Program-made: the position numbers and the translations under genes
Shown here: one piece after another, positions 42,971 to 52,175 of the stretch
How positions within the stretch are numbered: position 1 is the stretch's first letter
How the letters are laid out: each line of letters starts with the position of its first letter
Source of the DNA: an uncultured Lachnospiraceae bacterium
GTDB lineage: Bacteria > Bacillota > Clostridia > Lachnospirales > Lachnospiraceae
DNA length: 64,000 nt
Assembly: GCA_910578085.1 (NCBI GenBank)
Contig: CAJTPM010000006.1
Coordinates: 37,812 to 101,811, forward strand
Reading direction: 5' to 3'
Notes under the pieces: model-generated
Databases searched by the model: none
The model's input: only the letters and a program-made list of their open reading frames with translations
Told to the model about the DNA's origin: nothing

Positions 42971-45241
42971 TTAATACCCACTCATGGGATCAATATCAAA
43001 TTGTACCTGTTCTGAACGATTTTGTAAAGTCTGTATATAACTTTCCATGCGTTCCCGCAGCTTAGCAAGCTTTTTGCTGTCACTGCACTTTATATAAAAA
43101 AGAAAACGATAGTTGTCATTTAATTTTGAGAGGGTAGCTGTTCCGGGGCCAAGCACGGTCAGTTCGCCGTTATCTCCCTCCCTCGCCAGTTCCGCCAGCT
43201 CCTTCGCCAGGAGGGCCGCGCTTTCCTCTTCCGGTCCGGTGACAAGCACGGCCATCAGATGGGCTGCAGGAGGATACATCCCGATCTCCCGATAGAGGAT
43301 CTCCTCCTCATAAAATCCCTCATAATCCTGGGCTGCAGCATGGACAATGCTGTAATGTTCCGGCTGATAGCTCTGAATCACCACCTCGCCGGGCACATCT
43401 CCTCTCCCGGCTCTTCCCGCCGCCTGCGTCAGAAGCTGAAAAGTCCTCTCCGCCGCCCGGTAATCTCCCGCAAACAGCGACATATCCGCAGCCAGTACAC
43501 CCACTAACGTCACCGCCGGAAAATCATGTCCCTTCACGATCATCTGCGTTCCCAGCAGGATATCCGCCTCCCTGTCCGCAAAAGCAGAGAGGATCTTTTC
43601 GTAACTGTCCTTTTTCTTCGTCGTATCTCCGTCCATCCGCAGTACTCTGGCCTTCGGATACATCTGATGCAGTTTTTCCTCCACCGCTTCCGTCCCCGCC
43701 TTAAATCCCAGAATATACCGGGAATCGCAGGAAGGACAGGTTTTGACGGCAGGTTCCTCGTAACCGCAGTAATGACAGACTAACTTTCCGTTTTTATGCT
43801 CCGATAAGGAAACGCTGCAGTGGGGACATATCATCACATGTCCGCAGTTTCTGCAGGAGACAAACCCCGCCAGTCCGCGGCGGTTTAAAAACAACATGAC
43901 CTGCTGTTTCTTTTCCAGTCTGTCTTCCATCAGCTCCTGCAGCTTCCTGCTGAAAATAGAACGGTTTCCCTCCCGCAGTTCCCGCCGCAGATCCACCGGA
44001 TAAACTTCCGGCAGCACATTCCCGGTAAGCCGCTCCCCCAGATAAAAGAAGCCGTACTCTCCCCGCTTCGCCCTGTAATAGCTCTCCAGAGAGGGCGTAG
44101 CGGATCCCAGCACCACGCTTGCCCCATGGAGCTTCGCCAGATACAACGCCGTCTCTCTGGCGTGATATTTGGGCATCGTCTCGCTCTTATAGGAAGGTTC
44201 ATGCTCCTCATCCATGATGATAAGTCCTACATTGTCAAAGGGCGTAAACAAGGCGGATCGGGGACCTATGATCACATCAATATCCCCGGCTTTTGCCCGT
44301 TCGCACTGATCATATTTCTCTCCCGCAGAAAGGCCGGAATGAAGTACTGACACCCGGTTTCCGAAACGCTTTAAAAACCGCACCACGGTCTGATAGGTCA
44401 GAGCGATCTCCGGAATCAGCAGGATCGCCTGCCTGCCTCTTTTCAGACAGCCCTCTATCAGATTCATGTAGACCTCCGTTTTTCCGCTGCCTGTGATCCC
44501 ATGGATCAGATAGGTATTCCTGACACCTATGTCATATTCTTGCAGCACGGTGTCCACGATCCTTTGCTGCGCTGCGCTGAGTTTCGGCCTGTTTTTGCCG
44601 AAAGCGTCCTGTTTTCCGGCCGCCTCCATGCTTCCTTCCACCGGGTTTCGATAGATCCGCACACGCTCCGTCCTAATCACCCCTCGCTTCTCCAGACTAC
44701 TTATGGTAACGGGGGAAATATGCAGTTTCTCCCGCACCAGCTCCATCGGCAGCCGCTCTCTTTCCGCCAGCGCCGAAAGCAATCTGGCCATGGCCGGTCT
44801 GTTTTTCTGCGCCAGGCTTTTTGCAAATGCTTCCGTCTCTTCCGATGATAACAGACGGCAGATCTCCCGCTTTTCCAGATTCCGTTTTTTCTGCTTTGCG
44901 GGAAGTACGGTTTTCAGAGCCGTAATCATCGTAGAACCGTATTGTTTTCTAATCCAGCCGGCCAGACGCACCAAAATGGCGTCTACCGCCATATCTCCCT
45001 GTGCGATCCCCTCAATTTCCTTTACCTTGCTCTCATCAAAGGAAATACTGTCCCGAAAATCGATCACATACCCCTGCCGTTTTCTGTTCCCTTTTCCGAA
45101 AGGCACCGCCACGCTCATCCCCAGCTCCAGCCGACCTCGCAGCGCTTCAGGGATCCGGTAAGTAAAGGGCCTGTCAACGCTTTCATGGGAGATATCCACT
45201 ATTATATCTGCATAGCAAAAATTCTTTGTCTCTTCGTTCAT
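42971..45241 (-). CDS. priA: Primosomal replication restart helicase PriA
   Basis: A 756-residue superfamily 2 helicase that reloads the replisome at stalled forks. N-terminal DNA-binding domain (about 1-110), Walker A GITGSGKTEVY, DEEH box, a cysteine-rich zinc region (CRNCGHVMICPHCSVSL and CHYCGYEEPAVKTCPSC), and motifs V/VI (GTQMIVKGHDFPAVTLVGV; QAAGRAGRG). Complete. It heads the housekeeping cluster with def 75 bases downstream. Confidence 0.96.
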   Translation of the reverse strand: MNEETKNFCYADIIVDISHESVDRPFTYRIPEALRGRLELGMSVAVPFGKGNRKRQGYVIDFRDSISFDESKVKEIEGIAQGDMAVDAILVRLAGWIRKQYGSTMITALKTVLPAKQKKRNLEKREICRLLSSEETEAFAKSLAQKNRPAMARLLSALAERERLPMELVREKLHISPVTISSLEKRGVIRTERVRIYRNPVEGSMEAAGKQDAFGKNRPKLSAAQQRIVDTVLQEYDIGVRNTYLIHGITGSGKTEVYMNLIEGCLKRGRQAILLIPEIALTYQTVVRFLKRFGNRVSVLHSGLSAGEKYDQCERAKAGDIDVIIGPRSALFTPFDNVGLIIMDEEHEPSYKSETMPKYHARETALYLAKLHGASVVLGSATPSLESYYRAKRGEYGFFYLGERLTGNVLPEVYPVDLRRELREGNRSIFSRKLQELMEDRLEKKQQVMLFLNRRGLAGFVSCRNCGHVMICPHCSVSLSEHKNGKLVCHYCGYEEPAVKTCPSCDSRYILGFKAGTEAVEEKLHQMYPKARVLRMDGDTTKKKDSYEKILSAFADREADILLGTQMIVKGHDFPAVTLVGVLAADMSLFAGDYRAAERTFQLLTQAAGRAGRGDVPGEVVIQSYQPEHYSIVHAAAQDYEGFYEEEILYREIGMYPPAAHLMAVLVTGPEEESAALLAKELAELAREGDNGELTVLGPGTATLSKLNDNYRFLFYIKCSDSKKLAKLRERMESYIQTLQNRSEQVQFDIDPMSGY

Positions 45242-45260
45242 GTTCTGTTTTCCTGTCCTG

Positions 45261-46745
45261 TCAGGAAGAAATCTTTATGCCCTCTTCTTCCAGAATCTCT
45301 GCGATCAGCACCCGTTCATCCATGGGGTACTGCACCCCCTTTATCTCCTGGTAATCCTCATGCCCCTTTCCGGCGAGCACCACGATATCCCCGGGCTCCC
45401 CGTGGGTGACGGCATAGCGGATCGCCTCTTTTCTGTCAGGAATCTCCATATAGGCGCCCTCTGTCTTTTGCATGCCGACCTTGATATCCTCTATGATGGC
45501 AAGGGGCTCCTCAAACCTTGGATTATCCGATGTAATGATCGTGAAATCCGCCAGCCTCCCGCTGACCTCCCCCATCTCATAGCGGCGCAGTTTCGAACGA
45601 TTGCCGCCGCAGCCGAAGAGACATACCAGCCTGTTCGGTTCATATTCTCTGAGTGTTCCAAGAAGGCTCTCAAGGGCCATGGCATTATGGGCGTAATCGA
45701 TCATCAGCGTGAACTCCTCAGACACCTTTACCATCTCAATTCGCCCCTTCACATGGGCCTTTTTCAGCGCCGTCTGAATGTCTTCTACCGATACTTTAAA
45801 ATGGCGGCAGATGGCGATGGCACAGAGCGCGTTATAGACGCTGAAACGCCCCGGTGCAGGCACCTTCGCATGGAAATCCAAAAGGCCCTTTACATCAAAG
45901 GCCACCCCCAGTTCCCCGGGCTGCTTTATCAGCGTCAGATCCTCTGCCCGCAAGGATGCCTCCTCATGGAAACCGTAGGTTTCCAGCGCACAGGTGTGAT
46001 CCTTTAGCACCTGCTCCCAGTGTTTATCGTCACAGTTGACGATCCCCGTTTTGCACTGTTTAAAAAGAAGGCCCTTACAATAAGCATAATCCTCAAAATC
46101 TTTATGTTCGTTTGGTCCGATATGGTCCGGCTCCAGATTTGTAAAAATCCCCAGCTCAAAGGTGAAGCCCTGGGTTCTGTGCAACATCAGTCCCTGGGAA
46201 GAAACCTCCATCACACACACCTGGCACCCGGCATCTAACATTTTCCGGAACGTTTCCTGTAGCAGATAAGATTCTGGCGTCGTGTTGTGGGCCGGAATAT
46301 GCTCTTCGCCGATGATCATCTCGATGGTGCCCACCAGTCCCGTCTTATAGCCCGCATGCTCCAGAATGGATCTGACGAGATAGGTGGTGGTGGTCTTTCC
46401 CTTGGTCCCGGTCACACCGATGACCTTTAACGTATCCGCCGGATATCCGAACCAGGCGGCGGAAATAAAGGCCATGGCATACCTGGTGCTCTCCACCCTG
46501 ATCACCGTAATATCCGCATCCTCCGGCAGTTTCACATCCTGTTCCACCACAAGCACTGCCGCCTTTTTTTCCACTGCCTCCAAAGCCTTGCTGTGGCCGT
46601 CAAAATTTGCCCCTTTGATACAGAGAAACAGACACCCCTGCGTAATCTTCCTGGAATCCATTTCCACTCTCGCCACTTCCACATCCACACTGCCCTTTAT
46701 ACAGGTATATTCCAGTTTTTCAAGTAAATCCTTACAACAAGCCAT
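45261..46745 (-). CDS. murE: UDP-MurNAc-tripeptide ligase (meso-DAP type)
   Basis: A 494-residue ATP-dependent Mur ligase that adds the third residue to the peptidoglycan precursor. P-loop GVTGTKGKTTTTYL, DNPRFEEP with the DNPR motif typical of enzymes using meso-diaminopimelate, and a C-terminal Rossmann domain (LVCLFGCGGNRSKLRRYEMG). ATG 46745 follows AGGAGG. It precedes priA on the same strand by only 19 bases, so they are likely co-transcribed. Confidence 0.95.
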   Translation of the reverse strand: MACCKDLLEKLEYTCIKGSVDVEVARVEMDSRKITQGCLFLCIKGANFDGHSKALEAVEKKAAVLVVEQDVKLPEDADITVIRVESTRYAMAFISAAWFGYPADTLKVIGVTGTKGKTTTTYLVRSILEHAGYKTGLVGTIEMIIGEEHIPAHNTTPESYLLQETFRKMLDAGCQVCVMEVSSQGLMLHRTQGFTFELGIFTNLEPDHIGPNEHKDFEDYAYCKGLLFKQCKTGIVNCDDKHWEQVLKDHTCALETYGFHEEASLRAEDLTLIKQPGELGVAFDVKGLLDFHAKVPAPGRFSVYNALCAIAICRHFKVSVEDIQTALKKAHVKGRIEMVKVSEEFTLMIDYAHNAMALESLLGTLREYEPNRLVCLFGCGGNRSKLRRYEMGEVSGRLADFTIITSDNPRFEEPLAIIEDIKVGMQKTEGAYMEIPDRKEAIRYAVTHGEPGDIVVLAGKGHEDYQEIKGVQYPMDERVLIAEILEEEGIKISS

Positions 46746-46867
46746 AATTTCCTCCTGTTTTATCAAACTCTGTAAGCTATCATATGTCAATTTTCCCACC
46801 ATGTTGCCCTACAGGTTATCATACCACATTCTTTCTCCTGCGACCAGCTTAATGGAAATTTTCCTCT

Positions 46868-46925
46868 GATCGATCAAAGCAGTTTGATCTTTCGGCTTCA
46901 CTGTTACGATTGATCTTTTAGGGAA
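46868..46925. repeat. CGGCTTCACT palindromic repeat, copy 3, in the murE leader
   Basis: GATCAAA (46872-46878) and TTTGATC (46883-46889) flank AGCAG, then TTCGGCTTCACTGTTAC (46891-46907) gives the shared core. It lies in the long 5' leader proposed for murE. Confidence 0.45.
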
Positions 46926-47004
46926 ACTTGTCACTTTCTTTTTATCTTTTTTATTTTCCTCACAGAATTTTCATCTGAAAAACACACTTTCGACACATTT
47001 CACC

Positions 47005-47033
47005 TTTATAGTAGTTATTGATAGTTGAAGCAA
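47005..47033 (-). promoter_or_regulatory. Candidate murE promoter
   Basis: On the minus strand TTGCTT (47033-47028), 17 bases, TATAAA (47010-47005). Transcription from here would give murE an untranslated leader of about 250 bases that includes repeat copy 3. No competing promoter nearer murE was seen. Confidence 0.45.
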
Positions 47034-47062
47034 TTCACTATCTCCCCCCTCATAAGTAAAAA

Positions 47063-47082
47063 ACGCCTGATTCGTCAGGCGT
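47063..47082. terminator. UUCG-loop terminator between murE and sod
   Basis: ACGCCTGA (47063-47070), loop TTCG, TCAGGCGT (47075-47082), flanked by AAAAA on the left and TTTTTATT on the right, so it works on both strands. Both neighbouring genes start, not end, here. The rest of the gap (46746-47219) holds the repeat and promoter described separately. Confidence 0.8.
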
Positions 47083-47219
47083 TTTTTATTGTACGGAAGC
47101 CGTCGGGCCCTGAGAGCCCGCCCAGGCACCAAACTGCCACACACAGATCAAACAATATGCTTTTCCTGGTCACCTCACATATCCTTCTGGCATATCATAA
47201 TAAAAAACGGAATTTTCAA

Positions 47220-47855
47220 ATGAATAACCACCATAAATTTATCAACACGCCTCTGCCTTATTCTTATAATTCCATGGAACCCTATATCGATGAAAAAACC
47301 ATGTGGCTGCACCACAACAGACATCTGCAGACCTATATCGACAATCTGAACAGCACACTGGAAAAATACCCGCAATTCCAGAACTGGACACTGGAAGAGC
47401 TCATTATGAATGTTCCCAGCCTCCCCGAAGAGATAAAAACCTCTGTAAAGAATAATGCCGGCGGCGTTTATAATCACCGGTTCTATTTTTCAAACCTTTC
47501 CAATCCGGCTTCCCCACAGCCTTTCGGAACACTGTGCGAAGCCATTGAAAAGGAATTTTGCAGCTACAGAGCCTTTCAGGATCAGTTTAAGGCATCCGCT
47601 CTGTCCGTATTCGGTTCCGGCTATGCATGGCTTGTGGTAAATGCAGCAGGGAAACTCTGCATCACCACGACCGCAAATCAGGACACGCCGCTCCCCCTTG
47701 GGCTTCTGCCCGTGCTCAACATCGACGTCTGGGAGCATGCCTATTACCTGAAACATTACAATCTGAGAGCCGACTACATTGACGACTGGTTCCATGTGAT
47801 CAACTGGAATAACGCAAACAGAAATTATATGCGGTATTTCAGTATGGGGTGCTGA
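47220..47855 (+). CDS. Iron/manganese superoxide dismutase
   Basis: A 211-residue enzyme that disproportionates superoxide. Metal ligands appear in the usual order: His in HHNRHLQTYIDNLN, His in GGVYNHRFYFSNL, and Asp/His in NIDVWEHAYYLKHY. Start at ATG 47220; the ribosome site is weak. The frame is open further upstream through the terminator, which rules out the longer version. Expected in an anaerobe coping with oxygen. Confidence 0.93.
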   Translation: MNNHHKFINTPLPYSYNSMEPYIDEKTMWLHHNRHLQTYIDNLNSTLEKYPQFQNWTLEELIMNVPSLPEEIKTSVKNNAGGVYNHRFYFSNLSNPASPQPFGTLCEAIEKEFCSYRAFQDQFKASALSVFGSGYAWLVVNAAGKLCITTTANQDTPLPLGLLPVLNIDVWEHAYYLKHYNLRADYIDDWFHVINWNNANRNYMRYFSMGC

Positions 47856-47958
47856 ACTTCCTGACAGCCTGCGAAGCTTAACTGCCACGCAGGCTGTCCG
47901 CCATAGCTTTTTTCTGTACATACAGCAATATGCCACGCTATCCTTTCCGTTTTACCAC

Positions 47959-49800
47959 TCAACAATAATTCGTAATGACAAATTCGATCTCTCTCCGCCC
48001 CTTATATTCGTTCAGATTCGGATAATAAGTGATCGTCAGCGGCAGGGATACCTTTTCTCCGGAAAACAGCCTCCCGGCATCTTCTCCATACTTTTCCCGA
48101 AGAAACTTTTCAAGACCTTCCACATCCCCAAAGTAAACTAACGTATGCCCTAACTTTTCCTGATCCAGTGCCTGGAATTTTGCAACGTTTCTGTTCTTCC
48201 CAAATATCCTTCCAGAGCACAGCAGCACATCCTTCTGTGCAAACACCGGTTTCGGGTTTCCCGTCCCGAAAGGAGCAAGCAGTTCCAGTTCCTGAATAAA
48301 ACCCTCTGATACCCGGGAAAGCGGCAGGGCAATATCGATATGTACCTTCGTTGTAAAGTCATCCTCTGTCAGCGAACAGTTCTCATTCAGCTGTCTCCGC
48401 AATTCCCCCATGTTCTCCCGCGGAAGCGACAGGCCCGCCGCCATCTTATGCCCGCCGAATTTGTCAAACAGATCCTTGCAGGCGGAAAGGTGTGCAAACA
48501 TATCATACGCCTCTATGGAACGCCCGGATCCTTTTACGCCCTCCTCTGCATCTGTCAGCACAATCGTTGGCTTATGATACCTTTCTCTGATCCGCCCGGC
48601 TATGATACCCGCCAAGCTTTCGTGGCAGTCTGGCAAGTACAAAATCAGCACTTTGTCCTGCTTATCCGAACTGAGCTCTTCCACCGCATTTTTCTGCCTT
48701 TCCTGATTTTCCGTATCTGAAACCTGTACATTCACAGTATCCGTATATTCTTTCTCCGTCTCCCGCTCCAACAGCCTCACCGCCTGCCTCACTCCAGCTT
48801 CCGTCATCTCCTTCCTGCTGTCATTCAGGCTCTTAAGCTCCGCCGCCATAGGCACAGCCTTCCTGTAATCCTCCTCCAGCCACAGCTTTAACGACAGCGC
48901 CGCGCTCTCCAGCCTCCCCGAAGCATTCACACAGGGTCCCAGCACAAAGCCGATATGATAAGCCTCCAGCTTCCTCCGGTCCAGCTTATTGACCTCGATC
49001 AGTGCCCGCAGCCCCGGGTGGAAAGTATTTCGCATCCGCTTTAACCCTTCCTTCACAATAATGCGGTTTTCATCTTTTAATTCCATCACGTCGCCCACTG
49101 TGGCAAAAGCCGCCGGTTCCAGCAGCGCATCCAGAAGCTCTCTGCCGATCCCCAGAGCCTGCACCAGTTTATAAGCCACCACCGCCCCACAGATCCCCGG
49201 AAAAGGATAAGTCTCCCCCGGCTGTTTCGGATCCACCACCGCTTCCGCAGGCGGCAGATGATATTCCCTCTCCCCCGCCGTTCCACTTTCCGTAAACGGT
49301 ACCTCATGATGGTCCGTCACCACCACCTGCATGCCCAGTTTATGGGCTAACTCGATCTGATCCGCCGCCGCAATGCCGTTATCACAGGTCACGATCAGCT
49401 CGATCCCATCCTCCGCCGCCTGCTCGATCAGATGATCGTTCAGTCCGTAACCATCCTTGATCCGGTGCGGAATCGCCATATCTACATCTGCCCCCAGAGA
49501 CTGAAAGGATCTTACCAGAATATAGGTAGCGCAGACGCCGTCTATATCATAGTCCCCGATCACCCGAATCTTCTGTTTCTCCGCGATCGCTTTTTTTACA
49601 ACAGTCACCGCCTGCTCCATCCCTTTTAACCGCTGCGGCGCATACAGATCCTCTATCCCCCCATGCAGATATTTCCGGATCTCCTCTTCCCCGCACACAT
49701 CCCTGTTCCGGATCAGCCTTGCCAGCACCGGAGAGATCTCAAACTCCTCCGCTATCTTATTAAAATCCGCCTTTTTTGCGGCCACAAACCAGTTTGCCAT
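47959..49800 (-). CDS. recJ: Single-stranded-DNA exonuclease RecJ
   Basis: A 613-residue 5'-3' exonuclease in recombination and mismatch repair. DHH-family motifs: GDYDIDGVCATYIL, VTCDNGIAA, VVTDHHEVPF and ICGAVVAYKL, with a DHHA1 region (IAGRIRERYHKPTIVLTDAE; GGHKMAAGLSL) and a C-terminal OB domain. ATG 49800 follows GGAG. It is downstream of secDF on the same strand, a conserved Clostridial order. Confidence 0.94.
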   Translation of the reverse strand: MANWFVAAKKADFNKIAEEFEISPVLARLIRNRDVCGEEEIRKYLHGGIEDLYAPQRLKGMEQAVTVVKKAIAEKQKIRVIGDYDIDGVCATYILVRSFQSLGADVDMAIPHRIKDGYGLNDHLIEQAAEDGIELIVTCDNGIAAADQIELAHKLGMQVVVTDHHEVPFTESGTAGEREYHLPPAEAVVDPKQPGETYPFPGICGAVVAYKLVQALGIGRELLDALLEPAAFATVGDVMELKDENRIIVKEGLKRMRNTFHPGLRALIEVNKLDRRKLEAYHIGFVLGPCVNASGRLESAALSLKLWLEEDYRKAVPMAAELKSLNDSRKEMTEAGVRQAVRLLERETEKEYTDTVNVQVSDTENQERQKNAVEELSSDKQDKVLILYLPDCHESLAGIIAGRIRERYHKPTIVLTDAEEGVKGSGRSIEAYDMFAHLSACKDLFDKFGGHKMAAGLSLPRENMGELRRQLNENCSLTEDDFTTKVHIDIALPLSRVSEGFIQELELLAPFGTGNPKPVFAQKDVLLCSGRIFGKNRNVAKFQALDQEKLGHTLVYFGDVEGLEKFLREKYGEDAGRLFSGEKVSLPLTITYYPNLNEYKGRREIEFVITNYC

Positions 49801-49914
49801 TCGCTTATATTCTCCAATTCAAAAATGATATTCAATCATAAATACTATTTACACCCCATATTAACAGATTCATTTCCACAAAAATACACAATTCCACAAA
49901 ATATATAAACAAAC

Positions 49915-49940
49915 AAGGCAGAGCCATCTCCGCCCTGCCT
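49915..49940 (-). terminator. Terminator after secDF
   Basis: AAGGCAG (49915-49921) pairs with CTGCCT (49935-49940). On the minus strand the stem is followed by TTGTTTGTTTATAT, just after the secDF stop at 50003. Confidence 0.55.
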
Positions 49941-50002
49941 GCTTTTTCCATTTTCATTGCGAAATAATTGTCCGTTGCCACCTCAACCGCAACCGCTCAA
50001 CC

Positions 50003-52171
50003 TTATTTCGCCTCGTCCTTCTGCTTAATCTTCGTCCGCAGCACATACCACAGCGCTCCCGTGATGCATACCGACGAGTACGTACCGCACAGAATACCCG
50101 CCATCAGCGGCAGCGCAAACTCACGAATACTGGAAACGCCGAACACATAAAGCGCCGCCACCATGATAAAGGTGGTCAGGGACGTAAAGATACTTCTGGA
50201 TAACGTCTGCGTGATGGAATGGTTTACCAGTTCCTGCAGATCGTCCTTTCTCGTCATGCTCTTCATATTCTCCCTGATACGGTCAAAGATAACGATAGTC
50301 GCATTGATGGAGTAACCCACGATCGTCAGCATGCAGGCGATAAACGTCGAACCCACGGAAACCCTGGTCACCGCATAGAACGCCAGCACCACCAGCACGT
50401 CGTGAATCAGTGCAATCACCGCGCTTGCACCGAAACGGATATCCTTAAACCGGAACCAGATATAGAGCAGCATACAGATTGTCGCAATGGCAACCGCAAC
50501 AACGGCATCCATCTGCGCCTCGGAGCTGATGGTAGAGCTGATGGTCTCCGCTGTGATCGGATATGTTTCATCCAGCGAAAAATTTTCTTCCAACATCGCA
50601 TTCAGTTCTTCTCTCTCTTCCACTTCCAGCGTTCTTGTCTTAAAGATCACCTGATTGCCGCCTGCCACTTTCTGCACCTGCACATTGGCGTCCCCGGTGA
50701 TATCCTCAATCCCCGGCACCACCTCAGCATCCAGCCTTTCAATGGAGTAATCTTCCGTGAAGGTAACCGTAGTCTGGGTACCGCCCATGAAATCCAGAGA
50801 GTAGTTTAATGCGCCCTTTCCGCCGCTCTTCTGTACGCCCATCACCACAAAACCGGCGAGAATCACTGCGACGGACACGCCAAAGAACAAATGCTTCCTG
50901 CCAAGGAAGTGGATGGATTTCTTCTCCTTTGCCACACCAAAGACTTTTACGGAGTCGAGTCCCAAGCCCATCAGGGCGTTTAAAATAATACGGGTGATAA
51001 ATACCGCCGTAAACATGGACAAAATGATACCAAGCGCCAGGGTCTGTGCAAAGCCCTTGATCGCCCCAGTACCGCGCAGGCCCAACACGATAGCGGCGAT
51101 CAGCGTTGTGATATTACCGTCGATGATAGCCGACAGCGCCTTGTTAAAGCCGATCTTTACAGAAGAGGCTACCGTCTTTCCGGTGGCTAACTCCTCACGG
51201 ATTCTGGCAAAGATGATCACGTTTGCATCCACCGCCATACCGATACCCAGGATAATACCCGCGATACCAGGCAGAGTCAGTGTAATATTGAAGGAACCAA
51301 GCAGAATAACGACCAGTTCCACATACATGCCAAGGGCCAACACCGCCGCCAGACCGGGCACGAAATAAACTGCTATCATAAATACCGCAATGATTGCAAA
51401 ACCCACTGCTCCGGCAAGTAATGCCGTCCGGATGGCGTCAGAGCCAAGCTGGGCGCCCACCACGTTGCTTCGCAGTTCTTCCAAGGTAAGCGTCAGTCCG
51501 CCGATACGGATCGTAGAGGCCAGATTTTCCGCCGCCTCAAAGGATTCCATGTTGGTGATCACGCAGTTGCCGTCCGTGATCTGCTGCTGTACCGCGGGCC
51601 AGCTGATAATCGCCCCATCATAGACGATGTAGATCGGATCGTGATTCGGCGCTGCTGCTGCCGTGGCCTCAGAAAATTTCTCCGCGCCTTCATCCGTCAG
51701 CGTCAGACGCACTTCGTAGTCCATATTGCCCATATCGTTCTGTCTGCTGGCCGCCTGGGCATCCACCACATCCGTCCCCTGCAAAACCAACTCGCCGTTT
51801 ATATCATAAAACTCCAGGGAACCGGGACGTCCCAGCTCTTCCAGAATTTCGTTGGCATTCTCCACACCCGGAATCTCGATACTGATCCGGTTGCTGCCCT
51901 CCTGATAGGCGTGGGCTTCCGTGCTGTAGCCTTCCACACGTCTCTGCAGCTTGTACACCGTATCGCTCATATCAGCGGCACTGGGATTCTCCTCGCCCAC
52001 TACCTGATAGGTGATGCTGACACCGCCTTCCAGATCGAGTCCCAGTTTGATATCGCTGCCGGAGCCCGACTTTGTCTCACCCCAGCCATATACGGCGGTA
52101 TATCCGAACAGCGCGAGCAGCGCTATAAATACCACCAGCACTATGGCTGATCTTACCTTGCTTTGTTTCAT
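50003..52171 (-). CDS. secDF: SecD-SecF fusion protein translocase subunit
   Basis: A 722-residue membrane protein that uses the proton gradient to help Sec-exported proteins out. The SecD half has LGLDLEGGVSITYQV, the external P1 domain and GIAGIILGIGMAVDANVIIF; the SecF half starts about residue 415 with NYSLDFMGGTQTTVTFT and contains TIVGYSINATIVIFDRIREN. Twelve membrane segments are expected. ATG 52171 is used because AAGGAGAG precedes it; the earlier ATG overlaps that site. Adjacent to the SCIFF maturase. Confidence 0.93.
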   Translation of the reverse strand: MKQSKVRSAIVLVVFIALLALFGYTAVYGWGETKSGSGSDIKLGLDLEGGVSITYQVVGEENPSAADMSDTVYKLQRRVEGYSTEAHAYQEGSNRISIEIPGVENANEILEELGRPGSLEFYDINGELVLQGTDVVDAQAASRQNDMGNMDYEVRLTLTDEGAEKFSEATAAAAPNHDPIYIVYDGAIISWPAVQQQITDGNCVITNMESFEAAENLASTIRIGGLTLTLEELRSNVVGAQLGSDAIRTALLAGAVGFAIIAVFMIAVYFVPGLAAVLALGMYVELVVILLGSFNITLTLPGIAGIILGIGMAVDANVIIFARIREELATGKTVASSVKIGFNKALSAIIDGNITTLIAAIVLGLRGTGAIKGFAQTLALGIILSMFTAVFITRIILNALMGLGLDSVKVFGVAKEKKSIHFLGRKHLFFGVSVAVILAGFVVMGVQKSGGKGALNYSLDFMGGTQTTVTFTEDYSIERLDAEVVPGIEDITGDANVQVQKVAGGNQVIFKTRTLEVEEREELNAMLEENFSLDETYPITAETISSTISSEAQMDAVVAVAIATICMLLYIWFRFKDIRFGASAVIALIHDVLVVLAFYAVTRVSVGSTFIACMLTIVGYSINATIVIFDRIRENMKSMTRKDDLQELVNHSITQTLSRSIFTSLTTFIMVAALYVFGVSSIREFALPLMAGILCGTYSSVCITGALWYVLRTKIKQKDEAK

Positions 52172-52175
52172 TACT

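Noticed and set aside
47025..47219. N-terminal extension of the superoxide dismutase
   Set aside because: It would cross a strong intrinsic terminator and adds sequence unrelated to the family.
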